A DNA stretch of 64,000 nucleotides from JAVBLF01 sp031553675 (GTDB taxonomy: Bacteria; Bacillota; Clostridia; Christensenellales; CALWSW01). Below the pieces are notes generated by a model. It did no database searches, had not been told where the DNA came from, and saw nothing but the letters and a program-made list of their open reading frames with translations. The stretch lies in contig JAVBLF010000023.1 in assembly GCA_031553675.1 (NCBI GenBank), positions 6,262-70,261 of the forward strand, in the 5' to 3' direction. Every line of letters starts with the position of its first letter. Positions within the stretch are counted from its first letter, which is position 1. Shown here in pieces: positions 9,508 through 18,508 of this stretch. The translations under genes were made by a program, and so were the position numbers.

Positions 9508-9619
9508 TCTCCCAAACTCACGCTTTCCCAATATGGCCCGGCGTTGCGGCCGCTCACACGAGCGGCCTAAACGCATATCCGGAGGGGACGTTGAGGGGCA
9601 TCGCCCCTCAAACACCCCA

Positions 9620-9666
9620 CCAAAGGGTTATGAACCCTTTGGTAGGGGTTTGGGGACAAAGTCCCC
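9620..9666. repeat. Double-hairpin repeat unit, copy 1
   Basis: A 47-bp unit made of a hairpin (CCAAAGGGTT with AACCCTTTGG) and a second hairpin (GGGGACAAAGTCCCC). It matches the copy at 9727-9773 at all but three loop positions. Immediately upstream a further hairpin, GAGGGGCATCGCCCCTC (9593-9609), extends it. Copies of the same design lie at 28740-28785 and 60197-60240. Confidence 0.9.
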
Positions 9667-9726
9667 TAGCCGTTTTCATGTTTGTGCTACGGTATGTGCG
9701 CACCAAGAAATCGTTGGAAAGGGATT

Positions 9727-9773
9727 CCAAAGGGTTCACAACCCTTTGGTAGGGGTTTGGGGACAAAGTCCCC
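9727..9773. repeat. Double-hairpin repeat unit, copy 2
   Basis: Second 47-bp copy of the unit at 9620-9666, in the same orientation, ending in AAAAAAG. It lies 33 bp upstream of the ATPase start and may act as an attenuator between binding-protein and ATPase genes. Confidence 0.9.
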
Positions 9774-9805
9774 AAAAAAGCTGTATAAAAAACGAGGTGT
9801 ATGGC

Positions 9806-11308
9806 TTGGACAAGATTCTAGAGATGCGGGGCGTCGACATCGCGTTTCCGGGCGTCAAGGCGCTCAAAGGGGTCGATTTCTCGCTTCGTCGCGGCGAGGT
9901 ACACGCGCTGATGGGCGAGAACGGCGCGGGCAAGTCGACGCTGATCAAGTGCCTGACGGGCGTATACCACATGGATGCGGGGACCATTGCGTTGCGCGGT
10001 GCGCCCATCACGCCCACGACGCCGCAAGCCGCTGTCGAGATGGGGATCAGCACGGTCTACCAGGAAGTCAACCTCTGCCCCAACCTCAGCGTGGCGGAAA
10101 ACATCTTCATCGGGCGCGAGCCGGTCAAACAAGGGCGCGTCGATTGGCGGACGATCTACCAGCGCAGCCGCGACGTTTTGGCGCGCTTTCACATCGACGT
10201 CGACGTCACGCAGGCGCTGTCGAGCTTTTCGGTCGCCGTGCAGCAGCTCGTCTCGATCGCGCGCGCCGTCGACATCTCGGCCGACATCCTGATCCTCGAT
10301 GAACCGACGTCGAGCCTCGACGAAAGCGAGGTCGAACGGCTCTTCGCCGTCGTGCGGCAACTGAAAGAAGAGGGCATGGCGGTCGTGTTCATCACCCACT
10401 TTCTCGATCAGGTCTACGCGATCTGCGATCGGATCACGGTGCTTCGAAACGGCGAGCTCGTCGGATCCTATGAAATCGAGAGTTTGCCGAAGATCGAGCT
10501 CGTGACCAAGATGATCGGCAAGGAACTGACCGAGATCTCGACGATCGCCCGCGTCGAAAGGCCGGAAGGCTACGAACACAACGTGCTCGTCGAGGCGGCT
10601 GAAATCGGGGTTGCGGGGAAGGTCGAAAACGTGAACCTGACGCTTCGGAGCGGCGAGATCCTGGGCTTGGCCGGTTTGCTGGGATCGGGGCGCACCGAGG
10701 TCGCAAACATGATCTTCGGCGTCGACAAAGTGGAGCACGGTACCCTCAAGGTCAAGGGGGCGATCGCGCACTTTTCGAGTCCGTCGGCGGCGATCCGAAA
10801 CCGCATCGCCTTCTGCCCCGAGGATCGCAAGCGCGACGGCATCATCGCCGACCTGTCGATCCGAGAAAACATCGTGTTGGCGATCCAGGGGCGCACAGGC
10901 TTTAAGCGGATCCCGCTCAAAAAACAGCAGGAGATCGCAGACAAATACATCGAGCTCCTCCACATCGCGACGCCCGACGCCGAAAAGAAGATCGGCGAGC
11001 TCTCGGGCGGCAACCAGCAGAAAGTCATCTTGGCGCGCTGGCTGGCGAGCGAGCCGGAGCTCTTGATCCTCGACGAACCGACGCGCGGCATCGACGTCGG
11101 CGCGAAAGCCGAGGTGCAAAAGATTACGCTGTCGCTCTGCGAGCAGGGCATGTCGGTGCTCTTCATTTCCTCCGAACTCGACGAGGTCATCCGCTGCTCG
11201 AACCGCATCTGCGTCATGCGCGACCAAAAGATGATCGCCGAGCTCGATTCCGAGGATGTCGATCAACAGGCCATACTCAACGCCATCGCGGGAGGTGAAA
11301 GCGCTTGA
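9806..11308 (+). CDS. Sugar ABC transporter ATPase, tandem-domain (YtfR-like)
   Basis: 500 residues, starting at a TTG preceded by GAGGTG with 6-bp spacing. An ATG at 9824 is a weaker alternative. Two ABC domains are fused, as in the carbohydrate CUT2 group. The N-terminal domain has Walker A GENGAGKST and Walker B ILILDEPTSSLD, with a degenerate signature near FSVAVQQLVSIARA. The C-terminal domain has a degenerate P-loop GLLGSGRTEV but an intact signature ELSGGNQQKVILARWL and Walker B LLILDEPTRGID. This pattern of one good P-loop and one good signature is normal for CUT2. The protein powers import by the two permeases that follow, overlapping the first by 4 bp. Confidence 0.93.
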   Translation: MDKILEMRGVDIAFPGVKALKGVDFSLRRGEVHALMGENGAGKSTLIKCLTGVYHMDAGTIALRGAPITPTTPQAAVEMGISTVYQEVNLCPNLSVAENIFIGREPVKQGRVDWRTIYQRSRDVLARFHIDVDVTQALSSFSVAVQQLVSIARAVDISADILILDEPTSSLDESEVERLFAVVRQLKEEGMAVVFITHFLDQVYAICDRITVLRNGELVGSYEIESLPKIELVTKMIGKELTEISTIARVERPEGYEHNVLVEAAEIGVAGKVENVNLTLRSGEILGLAGLLGSGRTEVANMIFGVDKVEHGTLKVKGAIAHFSSPSAAIRNRIAFCPEDRKRDGIIADLSIRENIVLAIQGRTGFKRIPLKKQQEIADKYIELLHIATPDAEKKIGELSGGNQQKVILARWLASEPELLILDEPTRGIDVGAKAEVQKITLSLCEQGMSVLFISSELDEVIRCSNRICVMRDQKMIAELDSEDVDQQAILNAIAGGESA

Positions 11309-12357
11309 AACGGAACGACTTTTGGCATTCCAAGGTATTTTGGGCTCTGATGGCGCTGGCGCTCTTGCTTGTGGTCAGCGTCCTGATCGACCCGAACTTC
11401 TTCAAACTCAGCGTACAGCGCGACACCGGCATGCTCTACGGGAGCCTGGTCGACATCGTGAACCGCGCGAGCGAGATCATGATCATCGCCTTCGGCATGA
11501 CGCTCGTGATCGCCGTGACGGGCGGCACAGATCTGTCGGTCGGCGCGGTCGTGGCACTGTCGGGCGCGGTGGCGGTGGCGCTGATCCGCGGCGACACCGT
11601 GATGGCGGACAACGCATCGGCGGCACCTTTCGGCCTCGTGATACTGGCGCCCCTTCTCGTGGCGGCGGTATGCGGGCTGTGGAACGGTCTTCTCGTCGCC
11701 AAGGCGGGCATCCAGCCGATCATCGCGACGCTGATCCTCATGGTGGCGGGGCGCGGCATGGCCCAGCTCATCACGGGGGCGCGACTGCTAACGACGGGCT
11801 TTCCGCCCTTTCTGGCGATCGGGCGCGGCCATTTTCTGTCCATCCCGATCCCGGTGTGGATCTGGATCGCCGTGCTCGCGCTCATGCTGCTTGTGACCAA
11901 GTTCACTTCGCTTGGCATCTTCATCGAGGCGATCGGCATCAACCGGAGTGCTTCGCGTTACGCCGGTGTGAACGCGACGGGCGTCATCATACTGACCTAC
12001 GTGATCACGGGCGTGTGCGCGGGCGTGGCGGGCTTGATGTACGCGTCGCGCATCGGCGTGGCCGACGCCAACAACGCGGGGCTTTACTACGAGCTCGACG
12101 CGATCCTGGCCGTCGTCATCGGCGGCACGAGCATGACGGGCGGCAAGTTCAGCCTGGTGGGGACGATGATCGGGGCGCTGATCATCCGCACGATCATCAC
12201 GATGGTCTACTACTTCGGCATCGCGGCCGAGGCGACGATGGTGTTCAAGGCGGCGATCGTCGTGGCGGTCATATTGCTGCAATCGGCACCGGTACGGCAG
12301 TTCTTTGCCCAGCGGAAGAAGGGCGCCGTCAAGCCGGCGCATTCGGAGGTGGCTTAA
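11305..12357 (+). CDS. Sugar ABC transporter permease (YtfT-like)
   Basis: 350 residues with about nine or ten hydrophobic helices, beginning with a short basic N terminus and VFWALMALALLLVVSVLI. The BPD_transp_2 signatures TLVIAVTGGTDLSVGAVVAL and VVIGGTSMTGGKFSLVGT are those of CUT2 sugar permeases. The start overlaps the ATPase stop (ATGA-type overlap using a TTG), so the two are translationally coupled. With the next gene it would form a heterodimeric channel, as YtfT-YjfF do in E. coli. Substrate inferred from context: L-arabinose. Confidence 0.92.
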   Translation: MKRNDFWHSKVFWALMALALLLVVSVLIDPNFFKLSVQRDTGMLYGSLVDIVNRASEIMIIAFGMTLVIAVTGGTDLSVGAVVALSGAVAVALIRGDTVMADNASAAPFGLVILAPLLVAAVCGLWNGLLVAKAGIQPIIATLILMVAGRGMAQLITGARLLTTGFPPFLAIGRGHFLSIPIPVWIWIAVLALMLLVTKFTSLGIFIEAIGINRSASRYAGVNATGVIILTYVITGVCAGVAGLMYASRIGVADANNAGLYYELDAILAVVIGGTSMTGGKFSLVGTMIGALIIRTIITMVYYFGIAAEATMVFKAAIVVAVILLQSAPVRQFFAQRKKGAVKPAHSEVA

Positions 12358-13365
12358 ATGCAGACGCTGACACGAGGCGCCAAGCGGCTTTTCAACCCCA
12401 AATACATCACGCTGACGACAACGATCACGCTGCTTCTTCTCTTTTACGTGGTCGGCGTCGCGATCTATGGTGGCAAGGGCTTTTTCACGATGCGCACCTT
12501 CATGAACCTCTTCATCGACAACGCACACATCGGCATCTCGGCGGTCGGCATGACGCTGGTTTTGATCTCGGGCGGCATCGACCTGTCGGTGGGTGCGGTG
12601 GCGGCGCTGACGACCATGCTGATCGCCTTTGGCAGCGAAAAGCTGGGGATCGACCCCTTCGTGTGCGCGCTCTTTGCGCTCGCCATGGGGGCATTGCTGG
12701 GCTTTGCGATGGGCGGCATGATACAGGTCTTCCAGGTGCCGCCCTTCATCGCGACGCTGTCGGGCATGTTCTTTTCGCGGGGTTTGTGCGCAATCATCAG
12801 CCGCGACTCGATCGCGATCCGCGCGGCGAACTTCGGGGCCTTGGCGTCCTGGAAGATCGCGCTGGTGCAGAAACCCAAAGCCTTCATCAACTTCCCCGTC
12901 TTCCTTTTTCTCGCCGTTCTCTTGATCGGTATCTACGTAACGCGATATACTAGGTTTGGCCGCAACGTCTACGCGATCGGGGGCAATGAGCAGTCGGCCC
13001 GCCTGATGGGTCTGCCCGTCGCGCGGACGAAGATCGCGGTGTACACGATCAACGGCTTTTGCAGCGCCTTGGCTGGCATCGCGTTTGCGCTTTACACGAA
13101 GTCGGGCTGGTCGCTCAACCTGAACGGTATGGAGCTCGACGTGATCGCGGCGGCGGTGATCGGGGGCACGCTCTTGACGGGCGGCGTCGGCTCGGTCTTC
13201 GGGACGCTGTTCGGCGTGCTGATGCTCGCGCTGATACCGACCTTCATCACCTTCAACGGAAAGCTCGATTCCTGGTGGGGGAAGATCTTCATCGGGGTGC
13301 TTCTCTTGGCCTTCATCGGCCTACAGCGTGTCGTGGTCGTATCGTCGGCGAAGCGAAAAACGTAA
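12358..13365 (+). CDS. Sugar ABC transporter permease (YjfF-like)
   Basis: 335 residues with roughly nine membrane helices. It starts directly after the preceding stop codon with no gap. Signatures of the CUT2 permease family are MTLVLISGGIDLSVGAVAAL, ALLGFAMGGMIQVFQVPPFI and VIGGTLLTGGVGSVFGTL. It is the second half of the permease pair. Gene order binding protein, ATPase, permease, permease equals the ytfQ-ytfR-ytfT-yjfF order of enteric bacteria. No terminator follows; repeat units and the ribulokinase gene come next, so read-through into ara genes is possible. Confidence 0.92.
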   Translation: MQTLTRGAKRLFNPKYITLTTTITLLLLFYVVGVAIYGGKGFFTMRTFMNLFIDNAHIGISAVGMTLVLISGGIDLSVGAVAALTTMLIAFGSEKLGIDPFVCALFALAMGALLGFAMGGMIQVFQVPPFIATLSGMFFSRGLCAIISRDSIAIRAANFGALASWKIALVQKPKAFINFPVFLFLAVLLIGIYVTRYTRFGRNVYAIGGNEQSARLMGLPVARTKIAVYTINGFCSALAGIAFALYTKSGWSLNLNGMELDVIAAAVIGGTLLTGGVGSVFGTLFGVLMLALIPTFITFNGKLDSWWGKIFIGVLLLAFIGLQRVVVVSSAKRKT

Positions 13366-13369
13366 GGAA

Positions 13370-13430
13370 CGCGCTTTTGGGGTACGCGCTTTTGGGGTAC
13401 GCGCTTTTTGAAAAAAGCTGCGCAAAAACT
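13370..13430 (+). repeat. Repeat unit A with two partial tandem copies
   Basis: The full unit A occupies 13401-13430: GCGC, then the near-palindrome CTTTTTGAAAAAAG, then CTGCGCAAAAAC. Two truncated 15-bp tandem copies (ACGCGCTTTTGGGGT) precede it. Full copies of A also occur at 21283-21312, 24229-24257 (inverted), 28460-28488 and 28507-28535. Confidence 0.9.
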
Positions 13431-13444
13431 TTCATCTGCACATG

Positions 13445-13474
13445 CTTTCGTGCGCCACTCCGTGACGCGCGAAT
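13445..13474 (-). repeat. Repeat unit B (inverted orientation)
   Basis: An imperfect inverted repeat with arms TTTCGTGCGCC and GACGCGCGAA. On the minus strand it matches the two units at 24131-24164 and 24185-24218. It lies 14 bp after unit A, mirroring the A/B arrangement upstream of mutL. Confidence 0.8.
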
Positions 13475-13511
13475 CAGGCGAGATCCAATAGCGACAGAAT
13501 AGAGGGGTGGC

Positions 13512-15185
13512 ATGATGGCAAAATACGCGATCGGTGTCGATTACGGGACACTGTCGGGACGAGCCGTCGTCGTCGATGTGGCGACGGGGGAGGAGCTGGC
13601 GAGCGCGGTCTACGAATACCCGCATGCGGTCATGGATCTGGCCTTGCCGTCGGGCAAAAAGTTGGGCCAGGACTGGGCCCTCCAGCATCCGCAGGACTAT
13701 GTGGACGTACTGAAAGAAACGATTCCGGCCGCCATACAACAGGCGGGGATCAGTGCGGCGGATGTGATCGGCGTCGGAACGGACTTCACGGCGAGCTCCC
13801 CGCTGCCGGTCAAGCGGGATGGAACGCCGCTCTGCTTTTTGGCGGAATTTGCAGATGAGCCGCATGCCTACGTCAAACTCTGGAAGCATCACGCGGCGCA
13901 ATACAAGGCGAACCTCTTGAACGACACCGCCCGCGAAAAGGGCGAGGCTTGGCTGGACAACTACGGCGGGAAGATTTCCTCGGAGTGGGGGATCCCCAAG
14001 CTCATGCAAGTGCTGGAAGAAGCGCCGGATGTCTTCGAGGCGGCCGACCGCTGGATCGAGGCAGCCGACTGGATCGTCTGGCAGCTCGTCGGCGTCGAGA
14101 CGCGCAACTCCTGCACGGCGGGCTACAAGGAGATCTACAACAAGCGGAAGGGGTATCCGTCGAAGGCGTTTTTTAAGGCGCTCGACCCGAGGCTGGAGAA
14201 CGTCGTCGAGGAGAAGCTCGGGACGGAGATCCTGCCGCTGGGGACGCGGGCGGGCGGATTGACCGAGGAAGCCGCGCGGTTGACGGGGCTTTTGCCGGGG
14301 ACGGCGGTCTGCGTCGGAAACGTCGATGCGCACGTCTGTGTGCCCGCGCTCGGCATCGACGGCCCGGGCAAGATGTTCGCGATCATGGGAACGTCAACCT
14401 GCCACATGCTGATGGGCGACCAGGAAAAGCAGGTTCCCGGCATGTGCGGCGTCGTCGAGGACGGCATCCTGCCGGGCTTCTTCGGATATGAAGCGGGTCA
14501 GTCCTGCGTGGGCGACCACTTTGCGTGGTTCATGGAAAACGCCCTGCCGGCGGACTACAAAGAAGAGGCGAAAGAGCGGGGCATCGACGTCTATTCGCTG
14601 ATGCGCGAGAAAATGGAAGCGCTCGAACCAGGCGAGAGCGGCCTCGTCGCGCTGGACTGGTGGAACGGCAATCGCTCGGTCCTGGTCGACGTCGATCTGA
14701 CCGGCATGATGCTGGGCATGAATTTGCAGACGAAGGCCGAGGAGATCTACCGCGCGCTGATCGAAGCGACTGCCTACGGCACGCGCATGATCATTGAGAC
14801 CTTCCGCGAGAACGGCGTGCCCGTCGATGCGTTCTACGCGGCGGGCGGCATCTCGCAAAAGGATCCGTTGATCATGCAGATCTACGCCGACATCATCGGC
14901 TTGCCGATCCACATCGCCGGAAGCGAGCAAGGCCCGGCGCTGGGAAGCGCGATCTTCGCGGCCGTTGCGGCGGGGAAGGACGCGGGCGGATACGACGACG
15001 TATTTGAGGCAGCGCGCGTCATGGGCAAACTGCGCGACGAAGTGTACACGCCCAACGCCGAGCACGCCGCGGTTTACGACGAGCTGTACGCCGAGTACAA
15101 AGCGCTGCACGATTACTTTGGGCGCGGCACCAACGACGTGATGAAACGGCTCAAGGCGATCAAGGCGCGGCAGAGCAAGCGATGA
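13512..15185 (+). CDS. araB: Ribulokinase
   Basis: 557 residues, FGGY kinase family, the usual length for AraB. N-terminal phosphate-binding loop AIGVDYGTLSGRAVVVD; substrate region VIGVGTDFTASSPLP; DEPHAYVKLWKHHAAQ is characteristic of ribulokinase; the second actin-like domain has GLVALDWWNGNRS and YAAGGISQKDPLIMQIYAD. It phosphorylates L-ribulose to L-ribulose 5-phosphate in the cytoplasm, the second step of L-arabinose breakdown. A second in-frame ATG three bases later is an equally good start. It begins the araB-araA-araD set. The 146-bp gap before it is mostly repeat units A and B. Confidence 0.95.
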   Translation: MMAKYAIGVDYGTLSGRAVVVDVATGEELASAVYEYPHAVMDLALPSGKKLGQDWALQHPQDYVDVLKETIPAAIQQAGISAADVIGVGTDFTASSPLPVKRDGTPLCFLAEFADEPHAYVKLWKHHAAQYKANLLNDTAREKGEAWLDNYGGKISSEWGIPKLMQVLEEAPDVFEAADRWIEAADWIVWQLVGVETRNSCTAGYKEIYNKRKGYPSKAFFKALDPRLENVVEEKLGTEILPLGTRAGGLTEEAARLTGLLPGTAVCVGNVDAHVCVPALGIDGPGKMFAIMGTSTCHMLMGDQEKQVPGMCGVVEDGILPGFFGYEAGQSCVGDHFAWFMENALPADYKEEAKERGIDVYSLMREKMEALEPGESGLVALDWWNGNRSVLVDVDLTGMMLGMNLQTKAEEIYRALIEATAYGTRMIIETFRENGVPVDAFYAAGGISQKDPLIMQIYADIIGLPIHIAGSEQGPALGSAIFAAVAAGKDAGGYDDVFEAARVMGKLRDEVYTPNAEHAAVYDELYAEYKALHDYFGRGTNDVMKRLKAIKARQSKR

Positions 15186-15203
15186 CAAAGTGATAGTGAA
15201 CGG

Positions 15204-15231
15204 CGCCCCACAGGCAACGCTCTGTGGGGCG
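15204..15231 (+). promoter_or_regulatory. Intra-operon hairpin between araB and araA
   Basis: CGCCCCACAG (15204-15213) pairs perfectly with CTGTGGGGCG (15222-15231), followed by GTTGT rather than a T run. This suits an RNA-stabilising or attenuating hairpin more than a full terminator. Confidence 0.6.
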
Positions 15232-15272
15232 GTTGTCATGGTATTTTTTGGCTTCAGACGAGAGGAGTTCGT

Positions 15273-16742
15273 ATGAAAGACAAACAGTTTTGGTTTCTGG
15301 TCGGTTCGCAGCACCTCTACGGCGAAGAGACGCTCCGCCAGGTCGCCGCGCACGCCGAGCGCATCGCCAAGGCGCTGAACGACGCGCCGAGCATTCCCTG
15401 TGGGGTGACGCTCCAGCCGGTGCTGACGACGCCGGACGACATTTTGCAGGTGATGCGCGCGGCCAACCAGGCCGACGATTGCCTGGGCGTAATCTGCTGG
15501 ATGCACACCTTCAGCCCGTCGAAGATGTGGATCAACGGCTTCGCTACGCTGCAAAAGCCCTATTGCCACCTGCACACCCAGTTTAACCGCCAGATCCCCG
15601 ACGAAGGGATCGACATGGATTTCATGAACCTGAACCAGTCGGCGCACGGCGACCGCGAGCACGGCTTCATCGCCGCGCGCATGCGTCTGGCGCGCAAGAT
15701 CGTCGTCGGGTACTGGGAAGACGAGGACGTTCAAGTGCAGATTGGCAACTGGATGCGTTCTTGTGTGGGCGTACATGCGTCGCGCCGCCTGAAAGTCATG
15801 CGCTTTGGCGACAACATGCGCCAGGTTGCCGTGACGGAAGGCGACAAGGTCGAGACACAGATCAAACTGGGCTGGCAAGTCAACACCACGCCGGTCGGCG
15901 ACCTCGTCGAGGCGATGGGGCGGGTAACGCCCCAGGAGATCGACGCGCAGGTCGAGGCCTACCGCGCGCTGTACGACTTTCCGGCCGAGGGCATCGAAGC
16001 GATCCGCTACCAGGCGCACTGCGAATGCGGCATGAAAAAGCTTTTCGAGGCCGAAGGGTGCATGGCGTTTACGAATACCTTCGAGGATTTACACGGCATG
16101 CAGCAATTGCCCGGCCTCGCGACGCAGCACCTGATGGCGTCGGGCTACGGCTACGGCGGCGAGGGAGACTGGAAGACCGCCGGATTGACGAGCGTCATGA
16201 AAGCGATGGCGGAAGGGCTGCCGGGCGGCACGAGCTTCATGGAAGACTACACCTACGACTTGACGGCGGGGCAGGAATTGGTGCTTGGGGCGCATATGCT
16301 CGAAGTCTGCCCGACGATCGCGGCAGACAAGCCGCGCATTGAAGTCCACCCGCTCGGCATTGGCGGCAAGAACGACCCGGCACGCGTCGTCTTCGAGGGA
16401 GCGGAGGGACCGGCAATCTGCGTGTCGCTCATCGATATGGGCGGACGGCTGCGGATGATCGTGCAGGATGTCATGGCGGTGAAGCCGATCTACAAGATGC
16501 CCAACCTGCCGGTGGCGCGGGTGATGTGGAAGCCGCTGCCCGACCTCAAGATCGGGGCACACGCGTGGATCCTGGCGGGCGGCGCCCACCACACGACGAT
16601 GAGCTTTGCCCTCGACGCGGGGCATATGCGCGATTTCGCCGAGATCATGGACATCGAGTTCGTTCACATCGGCGAAACGACCGAGCTCGACGCGTTCCGG
16701 CACGATCTTTTCCTGGCTGATTTGGCCTGGAAGCTCAAGTGA
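15273..16742 (+). CDS. araA: L-arabinose isomerase
   Basis: 489 residues with an AGAGGAG ribosome binding site. Typical AraA blocks: FWFLVGSQHLYGEETL at the N terminus, GVICWMHTFSPSKMWI, LHTQFNRQIPDEGIDMDFMN, and the metal-binding region with LFEAEGCMAFTNTFEDLHGM and SFMEDYTYDLTAGQELVLGA containing the expected Glu and His residues. It converts L-arabinose to L-ribulose and needs Mn. The C-terminal block VILAGGAHHTTMSFALDAG is also standard. Length matches the family (about 490-500). The AraD gene starts 8 bp after the stop. Confidence 0.96.
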   Translation: MKDKQFWFLVGSQHLYGEETLRQVAAHAERIAKALNDAPSIPCGVTLQPVLTTPDDILQVMRAANQADDCLGVICWMHTFSPSKMWINGFATLQKPYCHLHTQFNRQIPDEGIDMDFMNLNQSAHGDREHGFIAARMRLARKIVVGYWEDEDVQVQIGNWMRSCVGVHASRRLKVMRFGDNMRQVAVTEGDKVETQIKLGWQVNTTPVGDLVEAMGRVTPQEIDAQVEAYRALYDFPAEGIEAIRYQAHCECGMKKLFEAEGCMAFTNTFEDLHGMQQLPGLATQHLMASGYGYGGEGDWKTAGLTSVMKAMAEGLPGGTSFMEDYTYDLTAGQELVLGAHMLEVCPTIAADKPRIEVHPLGIGGKNDPARVVFEGAEGPAICVSLIDMGGRLRMIVQDVMAVKPIYKMPNLPVARVMWKPLPDLKIGAHAWILAGGAHHTTMSFALDAGHMRDFAEIMDIEFVHIGETTELDAFRHDLFLADLAWKLK

Positions 16743-16750
16743 GGGACGCG

Positions 16751-17434
16751 ATGAGGGATTGGAAGCAAAGCGTACTCGAAGCGAATCTGGCGCTGCCGAA
16801 GCACGGACTCGTGACTTTCACGTGGGGCAACGTGTCGGCGATCGACAGGGCGCGGGGATGGGTTTGTATCAAGGCGTCGGGCGTGCCTTACGAGAGCATG
16901 ACGGCGGAGGACATGGTCGTCGTCGATCTCGAGGGCAGTGTGGTCGAGGGCAATCGCAAGCCCTCGTCCGACCTGCCGACGCATTTGGTTTTGTATCGGG
17001 CTTTTGGAGCGATCGGCGGCGTCGTGCATACCCACAGCCGCTGGGCGACGACATTCGCCCAGATCGGGCGGGGGATTCCGGCGCTCGGCACGACGCATGC
17101 GGATTATTACTATGGGGAGATTCCCTGCACGCGCCCCATGACGCCCGACGAGATCGCGGGCGACTATGAAAAGGCGACGGGCGACGTGATCGTCGAACGT
17201 TTCGCGAAGCTGGACGCGGCGGCGATCCCAGCGGCGCTCGTCCACAGCCACGGGCCTTTCACCTGGGGCAAAGATGCCGACGAGGCCGTCCACAACGCCG
17301 TCGTGCTGGAGGAGGTCGCCATGATGGCCTGGCACGGCCTGGCGATGCGTCCGGATCTGCCGACGATGCAAAGCGAGCTACTCGACAAACACTACTTGCG
17401 CAAACACGGAAAAGACGCCTACTATGGGCAGTGA
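16751..17434 (+). CDS. araD: L-ribulose-5-phosphate 4-epimerase
   Basis: 227 residues, class II aldolase/epimerase family. The start is the ATG behind GAGGG; a GTG at 16739 is possible but lacks a binding site. Seen: LVTFTWGNVSAIDR (phosphate-binding), CIKASGVPYESMT, GVVHTHSRWATTFAQ with the zinc-binding His pair, THADYYYGEIPCTRP and HSHGPFTWGKDADEAVHNA with the third zinc ligand. It epimerises L-ribulose 5-phosphate to D-xylulose 5-phosphate, linking arabinose to the pentose phosphate pathway. Last of the three ara enzymes. The regulator downstream has its own promoter. Confidence 0.95.
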   Translation: MRDWKQSVLEANLALPKHGLVTFTWGNVSAIDRARGWVCIKASGVPYESMTAEDMVVVDLEGSVVEGNRKPSSDLPTHLVLYRAFGAIGGVVHTHSRWATTFAQIGRGIPALGTTHADYYYGEIPCTRPMTPDEIAGDYEKATGDVIVERFAKLDAAAIPAALVHSHGPFTWGKDADEAVHNAVVLEEVAMMAWHGLAMRPDLPTMQSELLDKHYLRKHGKDAYYGQ

Positions 17435-17452
17435 ACGGTGCGCGATCGATTC

Positions 17453-17481
17453 TTGAACAAGTCGAGGGAGGTTGATACAAT
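17453..17481 (+). promoter_or_regulatory. Promoter of the gntR-type gene
   Basis: TTGAAC (17453-17458), 17-bp spacer, TACAAT (17476-17481). It lies between the araD stop and the regulator start, so the regulator can be transcribed independently of the ara genes. Confidence 0.75.
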
Positions 17482-17506
17482 AAAGGCGGAAGAAAGGGGA
17501 GCCATT

Positions 17507-18172
17507 ATGGGCGAAAAGATAGAACGCGTCTCTCTGGTCAACCAAGTACATACATCGATCATCAGCCGCATCCAAAACGGCGTCATCGCGCCAGGCGAAC
17601 GGCTGAACATCGAGGATCTCGCGGTGGATTTTGGCGTCAGCCGAACGCCTGTCCGCGAAGCGATCAGCAAACTGACACAAGAAGGCTTTGTGGAGCAGGT
17701 GTACAATTCGGGGCCGCGCGTCGTCCGCTTGAACGGCAAGCAAATGCGCGACGTCATCCGGACGAACGCGACGCTCTTTTCGGGCGTGATCGAGTCTTAC
17801 GCCTCCATGCACCCCAAAACGCACGAAGCATTGATCCGCAAATTGACCCGCAGCGTCGATGCGCAGCGGTTCGCGCTGGAAGACGGCGACATCGATTCGT
17901 TTTACCAGCATTCGGTGCGCTTCCACATCGACATGATCGAGGCGTGCCAAAACGAGATGATGAAAAAGTTTGCCTTGCAGACACAATACCAGATCAACAT
18001 GTGCGCGCTTTACTACCAAAAAGACGAGGCGATCCGCTCACGGGGTCTGGAGGAGCACGAGCAGATACTCGCCTGCCTACAAAAAAAGGACTTCGGCGGG
18101 GCGATCGCTTTGATGTGCGCCCACAACCGCGAAGGCGAAGAGCACATTTCGCTGGAGGCATTGGAAGCGTAA
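17507..18172 (+). CDS. GntR family regulator, FCD subfamily
   Basis: 221 residues from the ATG behind GAAAGGGGA. Residues 1-75 form the GntR winged helix (SLVNQVHTSIISRIQNGVI, then FGVSRTPVREAISKLTQEGF). The rest is an all-helical FCD ligand domain, with the metal-type HIDMIEACQNEMM segment and a C-terminal His in LMCAHNREGEEHI. FCD regulators usually repress sugar-acid or sugar genes until an intermediate binds. Its place next to araBAD suggests it controls arabinose use, although Firmicute AraR proteins are a different GntR-LacI fusion, so this is a non-orthologous regulator. Its targets are not proven by the sequence. Confidence 0.88.
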   Translation: MGEKIERVSLVNQVHTSIISRIQNGVIAPGERLNIEDLAVDFGVSRTPVREAISKLTQEGFVEQVYNSGPRVVRLNGKQMRDVIRTNATLFSGVIESYASMHPKTHEALIRKLTRSVDAQRFALEDGDIDSFYQHSVRFHIDMIEACQNEMMKKFALQTQYQINMCALYYQKDEAIRSRGLEEHEQILACLQKKDFGGAIALMCAHNREGEEHISLEALEA

Positions 18173-18188
18173 GACGGATGCAGATCAC

Positions 18189-18216
18189 AAAAAACGCCCG
18201 ATGAGGGGCGTTTTTT
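18189..18216 (+). terminator. Terminator after the gntR-type gene
   Basis: A run of As, CGCCC/GGGCG stem and six Ts, 16 bp after the stop codon. Confidence 0.85.
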
Positions 18217-18264
18217 GTGCGCTTTGGTGGCACGTCGATTGCGAATTCCGCGGCGGCGGCATAC

Positions 18265-18290
18265 AAAAAACGCCCCATCGGAGCGTCTTT
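18265..18290 (-). terminator. Terminator of the tRNA operon
   Basis: Read on the minus strand, GACGCTCC pairs imperfectly with GGGGCGT and is followed by six Ts, directly after the last tRNA. It faces the terminator of the GntR gene. Confidence 0.82.
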
Positions 18291-18292
18291 TG

Positions 18293-18379
18293 TGGTGCGG
18301 GAAACAGGACTTGAACCTGCATGAGCGTACACTCACTAGAACCTGAATCTAGCGCGTCTGCCAATTCCGCCATTCCCGC
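18293..18379 (-). tRNA. tRNA-Leu (CAG)
   Basis: 87-nt cloverleaf with encoded CCA and a long variable arm. Anticodon loop TTCAGGT sits between CTAGA and TCTAG. Last gene of the eight-tRNA transcript. Confidence 0.95.
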
Positions 18380-18384
18380 GGATG

Positions 18385-18469
<85 letters not shown>

Positions 18470-18508
18470 ACGTAAGGTATGCAATTGTCAAGGCCCCAAA
18501 ATGGGGAA

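Noticed and set aside
5088..9615. Very long minus-strand open frames opposite the kinase, regulator and binding-protein genes
   Set aside because: They are antisense shadows caused by GC-rich codon use. The plus-strand frames have clear domains and ribosome binding sites.
13370..13430. Short tandem repeats that could suggest a CRISPR array
   Set aside because: Only three partial units of 15 bp without spacers; they belong to repeat unit A.
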